From: Chitinophagaceae bacterium BSSC1
GTDB taxonomy: Bacteria; Bacteroidota; Bacteroidia; Chitinophagales; Chitinophagaceae
DNA length: 64,000 nt
Assembly (NCBI GenBank): GCA_002256435.1
Contig: NKJC01000001.1
Coordinates: 62,001-126,000, forward strand
Direction of reading: 5' to 3'
Shown here: positions 8,958 to 19,462 of the stretch, piece after piece
How the letters are laid out: the number at the start of each line of letters is the position of its first letter
Numbering within the stretch: the stretch's first letter is position 1
Position numbers and translations under genes: made by a program
Notes under the pieces: model-generated
Told to the model about the DNA's origin: nothing
The model's database searches: none
Seen by the model: the letters and a program-made list of their open reading frames with translations, nothing else

Positions 8958-9860
8958 ATGGACTCCATTAGAGAGCAATGGTTGATTTTGATTTCAACCC
9001 CTATTTACTGCATCATCATTGGCATTGAGCTCTTGCTATCCCATTTGCAACACCGCAAAACCTATACCCTACGCAATACGGCAGCCAATGTTTACTTGAT
9101 GTTGTTGAATGGCGGATTGGATTTGGCATTCCGTTTAGTCACTTTAGCCATTTTGGGATATTTCTTTAAACTAAGTCCCATTCATTGGACGGTTGGCCCC
9201 TTTTACTGGATCTTGTTGGTCTTGATAGAAGACTTCATGTACTATTGGTTACACCGTTTTGACCATGAGATTCGCTTGTTTTGGGCGGTGCATGTGACCC
9301 ACCACAGTAGTGAAACCATGAATTTTACGGTAGGTTTTCGCTCCTCGGTATTTCAACCATTGTATAGATTTCTCTACTTTATTCCCATTGCGCTTCTTGG
9401 TTTTGACCCACTAGACCTTTTTTTTGTGTATTCGGCTACCCAGATCTGGGGCATATTTGTGCATACAGAATACATTCAGAAAATGGGCTTTTTAGAGCAG
9501 ATCTTGGTCACCCCATCGCACCACCGGGTGCACCATGGTTCTAATCCCAAATATTTGGACAAGAATATGGGTATGTTTCTGATTCTCTGGGACAAATTGT
9601 TTGGCACTTTTCAAGCGGAATTAGACCCTAAGGAATACGCCCCCATTCAATATGGCCTGACCAAGAACTTAGAAAACCCCGGACCAATTACAGTTGTGTT
9701 TCATGAATGGCAACAGATTTGGAAGGATTGCACCCAAAAAGGCATCAGCTTTTCTCAAAGATGGCAATATTTGATAGGCCCTCCGGGTTGGAGTCATGAC
9801 GGTAGCCGCCAAACCAGCGAGCAAATGAGAGAGCAAGAAAGCAAACAAATAAAGGCCTAA
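8958..9860 (+). CDS. Sterol desaturase / fatty acid hydroxylase family protein
   Basis: Integral membrane di-iron oxygenase of the fatty-acid-hydroxylase superfamily. About five membrane segments fall in the first 170 residues. The histidine boxes are HRFDHE, HVTHHSS and HRVHHG, the usual HxxxH, HxxHH and HxxHH set. The 300-residue length is normal. In Bacteroidota, members hydroxylate lipids, for example carotenoid or ornithine lipids, but the substrate here is undetermined. It stands alone, followed by a 184-bp gap before gcvP. Confidence 0.88.
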   Translation: MDSIREQWLILISTPIYCIIIGIELLLSHLQHRKTYTLRNTAANVYLMLLNGGLDLAFRLVTLAILGYFFKLSPIHWTVGPFYWILLVLIEDFMYYWLHRFDHEIRLFWAVHVTHHSSETMNFTVGFRSSVFQPLYRFLYFIPIALLGFDPLDLFFVYSATQIWGIFVHTEYIQKMGFLEQILVTPSHHRVHHGSNPKYLDKNMGMFLILWDKLFGTFQAELDPKEYAPIQYGLTKNLENPGPITVVFHEWQQIWKDCTQKGISFSQRWQYLIGPPGWSHDGSRQTSEQMREQESKQIKA

Positions 9861-9948
9861 ATAGAAGCCACTGTTAGTTTCTAATTGGGTTTCATGCACA
9901 CGCTATCCCCAATAGAGATTTAGCAGTATAAATGCCATTGTATCTGCT

Positions 9949-9956
9949 TAACTTTG
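9949..9956 (+). promoter_or_regulatory. Bacteroidota-type -7 box upstream of gcvP
   Basis: TAACTTTG fits the TAnnTTTG consensus of the Bacteroidota primary sigma factor. It lies about 90 bp upstream of the gcvP start, within the only gap before that gene. No convincing -33 element is seen at the expected spacing, so the call is tentative. Confidence 0.4.
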
Positions 9957-10044
9957 CGCCTTTCCAAACCTTGGGTTCAACAAACAATTCAACCCAATCT
10001 TTGTAATAAGTCAGTCATTCAGCTTTAAAAGAATAAGACCCTTT

Positions 10045-12918
10045 ATGAACTTATTTACCCAGCAATCAAACGAATTTCACGGGAGGCATATTGGCCCCAA
10101 CCAAGTAGATACCCAAGCCATGCTTGCCACCATTGGCATGGATAGTTTGGAAACTCTGATTAGCAAAACCGTTCCTGACAGCATTCGCATCAAGGAAAAT
10201 TTGGACATCCCTGCTGCCATCAGCGAGTTTGAATACTTGAGCGAACTCAAGAAAGTTGCTGCAAAAAATAAAGTTTACCGTACCTATATTGGCCAAGGTT
10301 ATTATGGCACTATTACACCAAGTGTGATTCTGAGAAATATTTTTGAAAATCCAGGATGGTATACCCAATACACCCCTTACCAAGCTGAAATCTCTCAAGG
10401 TCGTTTGGAAAGTTTGTTGAATTTTCAAACTATGATCACAGACCTAACGGGTCTACCCATTGCCAATGCTTCTTTATTAGATGAAGCAACTGCTGCTGCA
10501 GAAGCCATGGCCATGGTCTTTAACCAAGTGAACAAGGCTGACAATATTACCAAACCCAAATTCTTTGTAGACCTACACGTATTCCCTCAAACGGTTGACG
10601 TTTTAATTACAAGGGCGGAGCCGATAGGCATTGAAGTAGTGGTAGGTGATTATAGATTTGCTTCAATTGATGATACTTATTGTGGTTCTATTGTTCAATA
10701 TCCTAACAACTTAGGTGCCATTGAAGACTATAGAAAGTTTCATGCATCTGTACATGCAGCTGGTGGTCATACCATTATGGCAACAGATTTACTGGCCCTG
10801 ACTTTGTTAACCGCTCCTGGTGAATTAGACGCCGATATTGCTGTTGGTAGTGCTCAACGTTTTGGTGTTCCCATGGGCTTTGGTGGTCCACACGCAGCTT
10901 TCTTTGCAACCAAGGACGAATTCAAAAGAGGTATGCCTGGCCGTTTGATTGGCGTGAGCATTGACGCTCAGGGCAATCGCGCTTTGCGCATGGCTTTGCA
11001 AACAAGAGAGCAACATATTAAACGCGAAAAAGCTACTTCTAATATTTGTACAGCTCAAGCATTGCTGGCCAATATGGCTGCTATGTATGCGGTATATCAT
11101 GGAGCAGAAGGTTTGAAAAATATCGCATCGCGCGTGAGCGAATTAACACAGAGCCTTCAATTGGCTTTGAAAGACTTGGGTTATCAAACTGTGAGTGATA
11201 CTTATTTTGATACCATTACTGTTGTAGCAGACAAAGCAACTATTCTGCCTTTTGCAGAAAAAGAGCAAATTAACTTGCGCTACACCACCGACAAACAGAT
11301 TAGCATCTCTATTGATGAAACCTGTATGCAAAAAGATGTGTTAGACATTGTCTACATTTTTGCACAAGCCAAGGGTCAGGATGAAGCTACTATTGAATTT
11401 GATTCAGACTTAGGGTTGACTAATATTCCTGCACACGCTAAAAGAAGCAGTACTTATTTAACGCATCCGGTATTCAATACCCATCATAGTGAGAGCCAAA
11501 TGATGCGTTATATTAAGCAACTAGAAAACAAAGACCTGTCTTTGAATACGAGCATGATTTCTTTGGGCTCATGCACCATGAAGTTGAATGCTGCTACAGA
11601 AATGATTCCCGTTTCTTGGCCTGAATTTGGAGGTCTTCATCCCTTTATTCCTGCTAACCAAAGTTTGGGTTATCAGCAAATGATTGGAGAACTCAATGAT
11701 TATCTCTGCAAGATTACTGGCTTTACCGCTTGTAGCTTGCAACCCAATAGTGGTGCACAAGGTGAGTACGCTGGTTTGTTAACTATTCGTGCTTATCACC
11801 AAGCTAGAAAAGAAAGCCATAGAAATGTGGTTTTGATTCCAATTAGTGCACACGGTACCAACCCTGCATCCGCTGTGATGGCTGGATTTAAAGTGGTTGT
11901 TTGTAAATGTGATGAAGCAGGTAATATTGATGTGGCTGATTTAGAAGCCAAAGCCATTCAGTACAAAGATTCTCTTGGCGGTTTAATGGTTACTTATCCT
12001 TCTACGCATGGTGTGTTTGAAGAAACCATCAAAAACATTTGCCAGATTATTCATGACAATGGCGGTTTGGTGTATATGGATGGTGCCAATATGAATGCCC
12101 AAGTTGGTTTGACTAGCCCAGGTATGATTGGTGCTGATGTTTGTCACTTGAACTTGCACAAGACTTTTGCCATTCCTCACGGTGGTGGTGGACCTGGCAT
12201 GGGACCCATTTGTGTGAATGATAAATTGGCGCCCTATTTACCAGGACATGTTGGATCTGAAAACAATACAGAACACCATGCAGTAAGTGCTGCTGAATTT
12301 GGTTCTGCCAGCATCTTGCTTATCAGCTATGCATATATTAAAATGTTAGGTTTTGAAGGTGTGCGCAAAGCCACTGAATACGCCATTTTGAACGCCAACT
12401 ATATGCGTGCGCGTTTGGAGAAATACTATAAAATTTTGTACGCCGGAAGTAATGGTACTTGTGCGCACGAATTTATTGTAGACCTGCGTCCATTCAAACA
12501 ATCTTGCGGGATTGAAGCAGAAGACGTTGCAAAACGTTTGATTGACTATGGCTTCCACGCTCCTACCATGAGCTTCCCTGTTCCTGGTACTATTATGATT
12601 GAACCAACTGAGAGTGAAGACAAGGGAGAACTTGACCGTTTCTGCGACGCCTTGATTTCTATTCATGGTGAGATTGTAAAAGTGGAAACAGGTGAGTGGG
12701 ATAAGTTGGAGAATCCATTAAAAAATGCACCCCATACGCAAGCCTTGGTTTGTGCAGATGAGTGGACCAAACCATATAGCAGAACAGAAGCGGCATTCCC
12801 GTTATACTATGTAACATTGAACAAATTCTGGCCATCTGTAGCAAGGGTAAACAATACCCATGGAGACAGGAACCTGATTTGTACTTGTGAGCCAGTTTCT
12901 GCCTACGAAACACATTAA
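10045..12918 (+). CDS. gcvP: Glycine dehydrogenase (decarboxylating), P-protein of the glycine cleavage system
   Basis: PLP enzyme that decarboxylates glycine and passes the aminomethyl group to the lipoyl H-protein. At 957 residues it is the fused single-chain form. The N-terminal half shows RHIGPN and the [14 protein letters not shown] segment. The C-terminal half holds the PLP lysine K706 in NLHKTF, followed by the glycine-rich [12 protein letters not shown]. No gcvT or gcvH is adjacent; the genes are dispersed, as is common in Bacteroidota. An intrinsic terminator follows. Certain. Confidence 0.98.
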   Translation: MNLFTQQSNEFHGRHIGPNQVDTQAMLATIGMDSLETLISKTVPDSIRIKENLDIPAAISEFEYLSELKKVAAKNKVYRTYIGQGYYGTITPSVILRNIFENPGWYTQYTPYQAEISQGRLESLLNFQTMITDLTGLPIANASLLDEATAAAEAMAMVFNQVNKADNITKPKFFVDLHVFPQTVDVLITRAEPIGIEVVVGDYRFASIDDTYCGSIVQYPNNLGAIEDYRKFHASVHAAGGHTIMATDLLALTLLTAPGELDADIAVGSAQRFGVPMGFGGPHAAFFATKDEFKRGMPGRLIGVSIDAQGNRALRMALQTREQHIKREKATSNICTAQALLANMAAMYAVYHGAEGLKNIASRVSELTQSLQLALKDLGYQTVSDTYFDTITVVADKATILPFAEKEQINLRYTTDKQISISIDETCMQKDVLDIVYIFAQAKGQDEATIEFDSDLGLTNIPAHAKRSSTYLTHPVFNTHHSESQMMRYIKQLENKDLSLNTSMISLGSCTMKLNAATEMIPVSWPEFGGLHPFIPANQSLGYQQMIGELNDYLCKITGFTACSLQPNSGAQGEYAGLLTIRAYHQARKESHRNVVLIPISAHGTNPASAVMAGFKVVVCKCDEAGNIDVADLEAKAIQYKDSLGGLMVTYPSTHGVFEETIKNICQIIHDNGGLVYMDGANMNAQVGLTSPGMIGADVCHLNLHKTFAIPHGGGGPGMGPICVNDKLAPYLPGHVGSENNTEHHAVSAAEFGSASILLISYAYIKMLGFEGVRKATEYAILNANYMRARLEKYYKILYAGSNGTCAHEFIVDLRPFKQSCGIEAEDVAKRLIDYGFHAPTMSFPVPGTIMIEPTESEDKGELDRFCDALISIHGEIVKVETGEWDKLENPLKNAPHTQALVCADEWTKPYSRTEAAFPLYYVTLNKFWPSVARVNNTHGDRNLICTCEPVSAYETH

Positions 12919-12939
12919 TTGTTATTGTATAATTTTTAA

Positions 12940-12967
12940 GGCCCATCCCAAAAGATGGGCCTTTTTT
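12940..12967 (+). terminator. Intrinsic terminator after gcvP
   Basis: Stem GCCCATC (12941-12947) pairs with GATGGGC (12954-12960) and is followed by a run of seven T. It starts 22 bp after the gcvP stop. Confidence 0.88.
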
Positions 12968-13069
12968 TGTCCAAATTGTGGATACTAGACTTGAGTCTGC
13001 CGAAATAATTTTATTTTTTTGTGGATAAGTTTTGAATTTTCCCCTAATTTAGGGTCAGAATAACCCCTA

Positions 13070-13354
13070 ATGCTGACACTAACTGCTGGTTCCGTTGAAA
13101 TCACGGACATTGTGCATGACCGCATGCACGTACAAATCCATTCCCCTATCTTACGCAAAAGCGTATTGAATTATCGTATAGAGTCTCAAGAAGAAACTGT
13201 TCTGCGAAAGGGTAGTTTTCATGGTCCGGAGATTCAATTAAATATGACCCATATGCCTGATGGCGATTATGTATTTCTCTTGACCGATGTGGAGGGAACC
13301 AGTTATAAATTTCCCTTTTTCAAAAGAGCATTAAACGGCGGCTCAAACGGTTAA
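13070..13354 (+). CDS. Hypothetical 94-residue protein
   Basis: I do not recognise a family. The protein has no signal peptide or membrane segment and is rich in beta-type sequence (alternating hydrophobic residues). It ends in a PDGDYVFLLTD segment that resembles the strand-turn-strand of small Ig-like or T9SS C-terminal domains, but it is too short and lacks a secretion signal. Codon use looks native. It stands alone between the gcvP terminator and the GH53 gene, with AT-rich flanks. Treated as a real gene because it fills the gap in frame with good codon use. Confidence 0.6.
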   Translation: MLTLTAGSVEITDIVHDRMHVQIHSPILRKSVLNYRIESQEETVLRKGSFHGPEIQLNMTHMPDGDYVFLLTDVEGTSYKFPFFKRALNGGSNG

Positions 13355-13420
13355 ATCTAGTTTGAGAGATTTTCCTTTTTCCTATTTGAGTTAATTAACT
13401 TAGCACACCAAATTGGATGC

Positions 13421-14407
13421 ATGCTCAAGCGCTTATTGATTTTATTTCCAATCCTGATTTTTACTTTGCAAGTATTTGCCCAAATTGGCAAAACTGAAAA
13501 TATCTTAGGTGCCGATATTTCTTTTCTTCCAGAGCTTGAAGCCAAGGGTATCCATTTTTCAGACAAGGGAAAAACCAAGGATGCCATTTTACTGCTAAAA
13601 GAAAAAGGATTCAACTATATCAGATTGCGCATTTTTGTGAATCCCGCTGCTGATAGTGGATATTCACCAGGTAAAGGTTTTTGTGACTTAGCCCATACCC
13701 TAGTTATGGCTAAAAGGGTCAAGGATGCTGGATTAAAATTCTTACTTGATTTTCATTATAGTGATACTTGGGCCGATCCTGGTAAACAGATTAAACCCGC
13801 AGCTTGGGTGGGTCTTGGTTTAGAAGATTTAAAAAAAGCTATCTACCAACATACCACCACTGTTCTGTCTGCACTCAAAGCACAGGGAACCTATCCAGAC
13901 ATGGTGCAAGTGGGTAATGAAATTGATCATGGTATGGTTTGGCCCGAGGGTAATACCAGAGAGATGGATGTGTTAGCAGACTTGATTCAATCAGGCATTG
14001 ATGCTGTAAGAGACGTTAGAATGCAAACACCTGTAATGATCCATATTGCTTGTGGTGGACAGAACAAAGAATCCCGTTGGTTCTTGGACCAATTAATTAC
14101 AAGGGGATTAAAATTTGACGTGATTGGTCAGTCTTACTATCCGCAGTGGCATGGCACATTAGAAGACCTTGAAAAGAATCTACAAGATTTATCAATGCGC
14201 TATTCTCAGGACTTGGTAGTAGTAGAATATACCGCCAAAAAGAAAGAGGTAAATCAAATTGCGTTTTCCATTAACAACAAGAAAATGCGTGGTACATTTA
14301 TTTGGGAGCCTTTGAATACTTGGGAATTTATCTTTGAAAAAGACGGTAAAAGCAATGCATTGTTAGACCTTTATCCTGAATTCAATCAAAAATATATTCA
14401 ACAATAA
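13421..14407 (+). CDS. Arabinogalactan endo-beta-1,4-galactanase, GH53
   Basis: Secreted glycoside hydrolase that cuts beta-1,4-galactan side chains of pectin. Signal peptide of about 20 residues ending VFAQ, then a single TIM-barrel domain. GADISFLPELEAKG is the typical opening. The acid/base is E167 in QVGNEIDHGM and the nucleophile is E269 in VVVEYTA. At 328 residues it is a complete single-domain GH53. No other galactan genes are adjacent, so it is not in an obvious polysaccharide utilisation locus. A small lipoprotein gene follows after 5 bp. Confidence 0.92.
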   Translation: MLKRLLILFPILIFTLQVFAQIGKTENILGADISFLPELEAKGIHFSDKGKTKDAILLLKEKGFNYIRLRIFVNPAADSGYSPGKGFCDLAHTLVMAKRVKDAGLKFLLDFHYSDTWADPGKQIKPAAWVGLGLEDLKKAIYQHTTTVLSALKAQGTYPDMVQVGNEIDHGMVWPEGNTREMDVLADLIQSGIDAVRDVRMQTPVMIHIACGGQNKESRWFLDQLITRGLKFDVIGQSYYPQWHGTLEDLEKNLQDLSMRYSQDLVVVEYTAKKKEVNQIAFSINNKKMRGTFIWEPLNTWEFIFEKDGKSNALLDLYPEFNQKYIQQ

Positions 14408-14412
14408 GCCAT

Positions 14413-14715
14413 ATGAAAAAATTTCTTTTTGTATTTGTATTGGTTATTATAACCATGGTTTCCTGTCAGAAAAAACCCAAGACAGCAGATGTGAATGAAC
14501 ATTTGAACAAAGCCATGAGCGAGTTTTTGTATAGCACGGTCAACAATGATTCAAGTAAGGTGAAATTTGATGTGCAAGAAGTCTTGTTTTATGAAGCACC
14601 CAATTTCTATGAGTGTGAATACAAGGTTAGGGTAGTATCCCCTGGTAAAGACACAACGGGCATTATGAAGGCCCGGGTAAGCAAGGATTTTACCAAAGTG
14701 AACAGAAAAGACTAG
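14413..14715 (+). CDS. Small hypothetical lipoprotein
   Basis: 100-residue protein with a type II signal peptide and lipobox VSC, lipid-anchored Cys at residue 18. The mature part is charged and contains EFLYSTVNNDSSKVKFDVQEV and YECEYKVRVVSPG, which suggests a small alpha+beta domain. No family recognised. It begins 5 bp after the GH53 stop and is probably cotranscribed with it, but nothing ties it to galactan degradation. Confidence 0.7.
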   Translation: MKKFLFVFVLVIITMVSCQKKPKTADVNEHLNKAMSEFLYSTVNNDSSKVKFDVQEVLFYEAPNFYECEYKVRVVSPGKDTTGIMKARVSKDFTKVNRKD

Positions 14716-14910
14716 GAATTAACAAAATATTTATTGCCGCTCTGTGCAATAAAAGCCCCTAAAAAACTGTTTCAAACAAGGAAAATACCAAGAAACTGGT
14801 ATGGATTTTCATGACCTTAAATGGTATAACCCTTTACTGTATTGGGTTTAAGCCCATTTGGAGGGTTGAAAAAAGACCATTTCTTTGTATTAATCCTTAA
14901 TTTTGTCAAA

Positions 14911-15573
14911 ATGTTTCAAATGATGTATCGATTTGCGGCTAGTCTTGTTTTCATTAGTTTTCTGTTTCTGGCAGCATGCACAGGCAGGAAAACAGGCTCA
15001 TCCAAAGCCTACATTAAACCACATGTAGAAGCGAGTAATGTTGAAACCAATAATGCTTACACCCCACCAAGTGCTGCGGACAAGGCCAACTATATTATTT
15101 ACAATAGGGAACTGCAAATGAAGATGCAGGCCTTTAATATTGACTATAAGAAAGTACAGGTTTACCTAGACCAAAAGATTACTTTAACCAGGGGTATTGA
15201 TAGTACCAAGGCAGAAGTATCTTCTGGTGTCTTGCGTTATGTAAACAACTCTGTAGTAGAAGAAATTACCATTAATGCCTATACCCCAGGGATCATAGAA
15301 TCTATTGACCCAGATGGCATCAATATCAAATTTGACAACAGCGGCTCTTTGCGTTTTGTACCAGCTTCTGGTCCTGACGCCGAAGATTCTTATGTTATAG
15401 CCGGTTCTGATTGGAACGAGGGTGTTTGTAATGTACCTTATGCCAAGAAAATTTACAAAGCACAATGTGTAAAGTGCAATAGTATGGCCGGAGTGCACCC
15501 TGTGATTCGTCAAAGTGATATTGACAAGAAAAACAAGGTAAGCAAAGTACTTCCTGGTATCAAGATCAACTAG
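14911..15573 (+). CDS. Hypothetical lipoprotein
   Basis: About 220 residues with a lipobox ending LAAC (Cys 23). I start at ATG 14911, since that places the signal peptide at the N-terminus; the upstream ATG at 14842 would add 23 residues without signal character. The mature part contains a conserved-looking region around YKKVQVYLDQKITLTRG and a strand-rich segment with VCNVPYAKKIYKAQCVKCNS. The two cysteines of KAQCVKCN could bind a metal or form a disulfide. No family recognised. Confidence 0.68.
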   Translation: MFQMMYRFAASLVFISFLFLAACTGRKTGSSKAYIKPHVEASNVETNNAYTPPSAADKANYIIYNRELQMKMQAFNIDYKKVQVYLDQKITLTRGIDSTKAEVSSGVLRYVNNSVVEEITINAYTPGIIESIDPDGINIKFDNSGSLRFVPASGPDAEDSYVIAGSDWNEGVCNVPYAKKIYKAQCVKCNSMAGVHPVIRQSDIDKKNKVSKVLPGIKIN

Positions 15574-15605
15574 TCTGGCGTATCTTGGTGCTTTATCCAA
15601 GCATC

Positions 15606-17051
15606 ATGATTAAGAAAATCTTTCTGTTTCTATTTGTAGCATTACTGGTGCTAAGCGGCATGGTTTTGTTCAATACCTATCGCTTTAGCAAAGAAATTCC
15701 TACAAAACCTACAAAGGAATTACCTGCACTACCTGATTCTGCCCTATCTCATTTACGCGCAGCCATTCGTATTCCCACTATTGGCTTTGGCGATGGTCTT
15801 CCTGTAGATACCCTTCAATTCAATGCCTTCTGGCAATTGATGGAACACCTGTACCCATTGGTACACCAACGGCTTACCCATCAGTCATTTAATGCCTTGA
15901 GTAGATTGTATCATTGGCCAGGCAAACATCCTGAACAAAAACCATATGTACTTATGGCGCATTTTGACGTTGTGCCTGTAGAAGCAGCTACAGCCAAACA
16001 ATGGACCGTAGCGCCTTTTGGAGGAGAGCTCAAAAATGATACAGTTTATGGCCGCGGCGTGGCCGATGACAAGTCTAGTTTGATCAGCATACTAGAAGCT
16101 ACAGAAAAACTATTATCTCAAGGATTTCAACCCGAGCGCGATTTTTATTTCAGTTTTGGCAATGATGAAGAAACCATAGGGCATGGTGCACAAGCCATTG
16201 CCAAATACATGCAAGAGCAAAAGATTCAACCAGAAATGGTCTTGGATGAAGGTGGAGAGATTACGCGTGAACATTTTCCAGAACTAAAAAGACCCGTTGC
16301 CCTAATTGCTGTTGCAGAGAAAGGTTATATGAGTTTTGATTTAACCGTTGATCAAGCAGGTGGACATAGTTCCACACCTGCCAAAGAAACAGCTATTGAT
16401 ATTCTTTCTAAAGGTTTGGTAAAGCTGCGTGAAAAACAAATGCCTTACAAAGTGCTGCCTGTGATTCAGGAAATGTTTCAACGCATTGGACCAGGCCTAT
16501 CTTTTGCCCAAAGAATGGCCATTGCCAACCCATGGTTATTTGAAAAATTGTTGGTGGGAGAATTAGAAAAAGACAAGAGTAGCAATGCTTTAATCCGAAC
16601 CACTATAGTGCCAACTATTGTGCAATCAGGTATGAAAGACAATGTGATCCCCAGTGTGGCTAAAGCCATTGTGAATACGCGCATTCTGCCAGGACAAACA
16701 CCGGATGACGTAGAATTTTTTATTCGAGGACAAGTGGATGATCCTAGAATAGTAGTTACCAAAGCCAGTCAACCTGACTATAATGGACCCGCAGCTGCAC
16801 TAGATTCCAAAGGTTATTTATTGGTTGAAAACGCTACCTATCAAGTAACCAAAGACGTGATACCAGTACCCTTCTTATCTGTGGGTGCAACCGATTCTAA
16901 ATACTTTCAACCCTTTTCAGAAGCGGTGATCAAATTCTTGCCAAGTACTGATTCTAAAGGGTTTCACGGCATAGATGAAAGAATCCCCGTTTCAGATTTC
17001 AAGCGGATGATTTATTTTTACCAAATTATTTTAACTCAAGCAGGCAAATAA
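15606..17051 (+). CDS. M20-family metallopeptidase (PM20D1/carboxypeptidase S-like)
   Basis: Zinc aminoacylase/carboxypeptidase with an N-terminal membrane anchor (about residues 5-22). The metal ligands read H119 in MAHFDVVP, the Asp in GRGVADDKSS, the catalytic Glu pair in FGNDEETIGHGA, the Asp in VLDEGG, and a late His in KGFHGIDERI. The M20 dimerisation domain is in between, with GGHSSTPAKE. The start is ATG 15606; an in-frame TTG at 15585 is less likely. It is followed 6 bp later by an FKBP gene, suggesting an operon. Substrate unknown. Confidence 0.9.
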   Translation: MIKKIFLFLFVALLVLSGMVLFNTYRFSKEIPTKPTKELPALPDSALSHLRAAIRIPTIGFGDGLPVDTLQFNAFWQLMEHLYPLVHQRLTHQSFNALSRLYHWPGKHPEQKPYVLMAHFDVVPVEAATAKQWTVAPFGGELKNDTVYGRGVADDKSSLISILEATEKLLSQGFQPERDFYFSFGNDEETIGHGAQAIAKYMQEQKIQPEMVLDEGGEITREHFPELKRPVALIAVAEKGYMSFDLTVDQAGGHSSTPAKETAIDILSKGLVKLREKQMPYKVLPVIQEMFQRIGPGLSFAQRMAIANPWLFEKLLVGELEKDKSSNALIRTTIVPTIVQSGMKDNVIPSVAKAIVNTRILPGQTPDDVEFFIRGQVDDPRIVVTKASQPDYNGPAAALDSKGYLLVENATYQVTKDVIPVPFLSVGATDSKYFQPFSEAVIKFLPSTDSKGFHGIDERIPVSDFKRMIYFYQIILTQAGK

Positions 17052-17057
17052 ACAATT

Positions 17058-17492
17058 ATGGGAGTAGCAGATCAATTAGCAAAAATTAAAGCAGAAAAAG
17101 CAGCAGCCAATTTAAAAGAAGGACAAGACTTTTTAGCTGCCAATAAAACAAACCCTGGTGTAGTAGAACTAGCTAGTGGATTGCAGTATGAAATCTTAGT
17201 AGCCGGTACCGGACCTAAACCAACTGCGCAACATGAAGTAACTTGTCATTATCATGGAACCATGATCAATGGTACTGTATTTGACAGTTCCGTTCAAAGA
17301 GGTAGCCCTGCCAAATTTCCATTAAATCGCGTGATTGCAGGATGGACAGAAGGCGTACAATTGATGCCTACAGGAAGCAAGTGGCGCTTTTTTATTCCAC
17401 CACATTTGGCCTACGGCGATAGACAAATTAGCGCAGAGATTGGCGCCAATAGCACCTTAATTTTTGAAGTAGAACTAATTTCTTTTAGGTAA
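17058..17492 (+). CDS. FKBP-type peptidyl-prolyl cis-trans isomerase
   Basis: 144-residue cytoplasmic prolyl isomerase. A short N-terminal helical region (about 1-35, AEKAAANLKEGQDFL) precedes one FKBP domain. The domain carries VTCHYHGTMINGTVFDSS, the active-site VIAGWTEGV, and HLAYGDR followed by LIFEVELI. No signal peptide is present, unlike many Bacteroidota FKBPs that are lipoproteins. It sits 6 bp after the M20 peptidase gene. Its stop is adjacent to that of the convergent ABC-F gene. Confidence 0.93.
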   Translation: MGVADQLAKIKAEKAAANLKEGQDFLAANKTNPGVVELASGLQYEILVAGTGPKPTAQHEVTCHYHGTMINGTVFDSSVQRGSPAKFPLNRVIAGWTEGVQLMPTGSKWRFFIPPHLAYGDRQISAEIGANSTLIFEVELISFR

Positions 17493-19418
17493 TTACATGA
17501 GTTCACTCAACTCTAACCATTGCAATTCTTTTTCTTCCAATGCTTGGTTAATTTGAATCAATCGGTCTGAGAGTTGTTGAATCTGGTCAAAATTCAAATT
17601 ACCCACACTCATTTTATCTGTTAAGTCCTGCCGCTCTTTTTCTAAGAGTGGCATTTCTTTTTCTAGTTGTTCAAAAGCACGCTTTTCATTAAAGCTTGGT
17701 TTGCGTTTGGGTGTTGCAGGGGTGTTGCTAACAACTGCTGCAGCTTTTGCAACAACGGCTTCTTCTGTGGTCTGACCCTTGCTTTTATTAGATTCTAGAA
17801 CAGCCCACTTGTTTTCTTTTTTCTCGTTGTCTTTGAGCCAAATCCGGTATTGAGAATAGTTACCCGGAAAATCTCTCACTTCACCCTCTCCTTCAAAAAC
17901 AAATAAGTGGTCTACCAACCTATCCATAAAATACCTATCGTGCGATACAATCATCACACAACCCTGGAACTCACTTAAGAAGTTTTCTAAGACCGCCAGT
18001 GTTGGAAGATCCAAGTCATTGGTAGGCTCATCTAGGATTAAGAAGTTGGGATTGGTAAAAAGTATGGTGAGTAGTTGTAAGCGCTTGCGTTCTCCACCAC
18101 TCAAGGCAGAGAGATAAGTATATTGCTTGTCTGGTGAGAATAAGAACAGTTCTAGAAACTGCGCTGCACTTAGGCTTCCACCCTTTGCCAAAGGAAAATT
18201 CTCGGCAAATGTTTTCACGTATTCTATTACGCGCATGTCTTCTTTAATCACCAATCCTGCTTGAGAAAAATTACCAAAGACAATGGTATCACCCACTACA
18301 ATCTTACCGCTATCTGCGGGTTCTAATTGTTGCAGCACGTTCATAAAAGTAGACTTACCTACTCCATTTTTTCCAATGATACCAATACGTTCGCCCTTGC
18401 TAAAATTATAGTCAAATCCTTTTAAAATGGGTTTATCAGCAAATGATTTGTACACTTTTTTCATCTCTACAATCTTGCCACCCAAGCGGCTCATTTTCAC
18501 TTCTAATTGTAGTTGTACGTCTTCAATTTTTTGTTTGGCCTTGGCTTCTACTTCATAGAAATTATCCTGTCTGCTCTTGCTCTTGGTAGTTCTTGCCTTG
18601 GGCTGTTTGCGCATCCATTCCAATTCTTTGCGGAATTGGTTTTTGGCTTTGTCAATACTGGCTAGCTCGCTTTCAATTCTAGCCGCTTTTTTCTCCATGT
18701 AGTTTTCATAGTTGCCCGTGTACACATACATGTTCTCGCGTTCCAATTCCCAAATCTCTTCACATACGGCGTCTAGAAAATACCTATCGTGGGTAACCAA
18801 CAGCAGGGTTACATTTTCTTGGTTTAAGTATTGTTCCAACCACTCAATCATCTCAACGTCTAAGTGGTTAGTGGGCTCATCCATCATGAGCATGGTGTGC
18901 TGGTGTTCAAAACCTATATCAATTAAGGTCTTAGCTAGTGCCACCCTTTTTCTTTGTCCTCCGCTGAGCTCGCTCACGGGATTCTTTAAATGGTGTACGT
19001 TTAACTTGTCTAGGATCTGTTTCACTTTGGCCTCAAAATCCCAGGCATTTAGGTCTTCCATTTCAGCAATGGATTCCGCAATCATTTCTCCATCTTCCTG
19101 CTCCATGGCGTCTTCATATTTACGAATGGCCGTAATAATGGGGTGTTTTAAATGAAAGATATTCTCTAAGACGGTTTTGTCTTCTTCAAAATGGGGATCT
19201 TGCTCAAATAGGGCAACTGTAACGTCTTTATTAATCCAAGACTTACCGGAATCAGGGGTTTCCTGACCAGCCAATATGCGTAATAAAGTGGATTTACCAA
19301 CCCCGTTACGGGCAATTAGGCCAATTTTGTCACCCTCGTTAATGTGAAAGGAAATATTTCTAAAAAGCGGATTAATGCCATAACTCTTGGTCAAACCTTC
19401 AACTGAAACATAATGCAT
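17493..19418 (-). CDS. ABC-F family ATP-binding protein (Uup-like)
   Basis: Soluble ABC-F ATPase with two nucleotide-binding domains, acting on ribosomes or DNA rather than in membranes. Walker A: ARNGVGKST and GKNGVGKST. Signature: LSGGQRKR and LSGGERKR. Walker B: MMDEPTNHLD and ILDEPTNDLD. A linker lies between the domains and a C-terminal charged coiled coil is present (about the last 70 residues, EKEMPLLEKERQDL). That C-terminal domain favours the Uup subgroup. I start at ATG 19418 (MHYVSVEGL). Confidence 0.93.
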   Translation of the reverse strand: MHYVSVEGLTKSYGINPLFRNISFHINEGDKIGLIARNGVGKSTLLRILAGQETPDSGKSWINKDVTVALFEQDPHFEEDKTVLENIFHLKHPIITAIRKYEDAMEQEDGEMIAESIAEMEDLNAWDFEAKVKQILDKLNVHHLKNPVSELSGGQRKRVALAKTLIDIGFEHQHTMLMMDEPTNHLDVEMIEWLEQYLNQENVTLLLVTHDRYFLDAVCEEIWELERENMYVYTGNYENYMEKKAARIESELASIDKAKNQFRKELEWMRKQPKARTTKSKSRQDNFYEVEAKAKQKIEDVQLQLEVKMSRLGGKIVEMKKVYKSFADKPILKGFDYNFSKGERIGIIGKNGVGKSTFMNVLQQLEPADSGKIVVGDTIVFGNFSQAGLVIKEDMRVIEYVKTFAENFPLAKGGSLSAAQFLELFLFSPDKQYTYLSALSGGERKRLQLLTILFTNPNFLILDEPTNDLDLPTLAVLENFLSEFQGCVMIVSHDRYFMDRLVDHLFVFEGEGEVRDFPGNYSQYRIWLKDNEKKENKWAVLESNKSKGQTTEEAVVAKAAAVVSNTPATPKRKPSFNEKRAFEQLEKEMPLLEKERQDLTDKMSVGNLNFDQIQQLSDRLIQINQALEEKELQWLELSELM

Positions 19419-19462
19419 GCGGCAAAGATAAGGCATCCACGCTCAAGACCATCCTTGGGTCA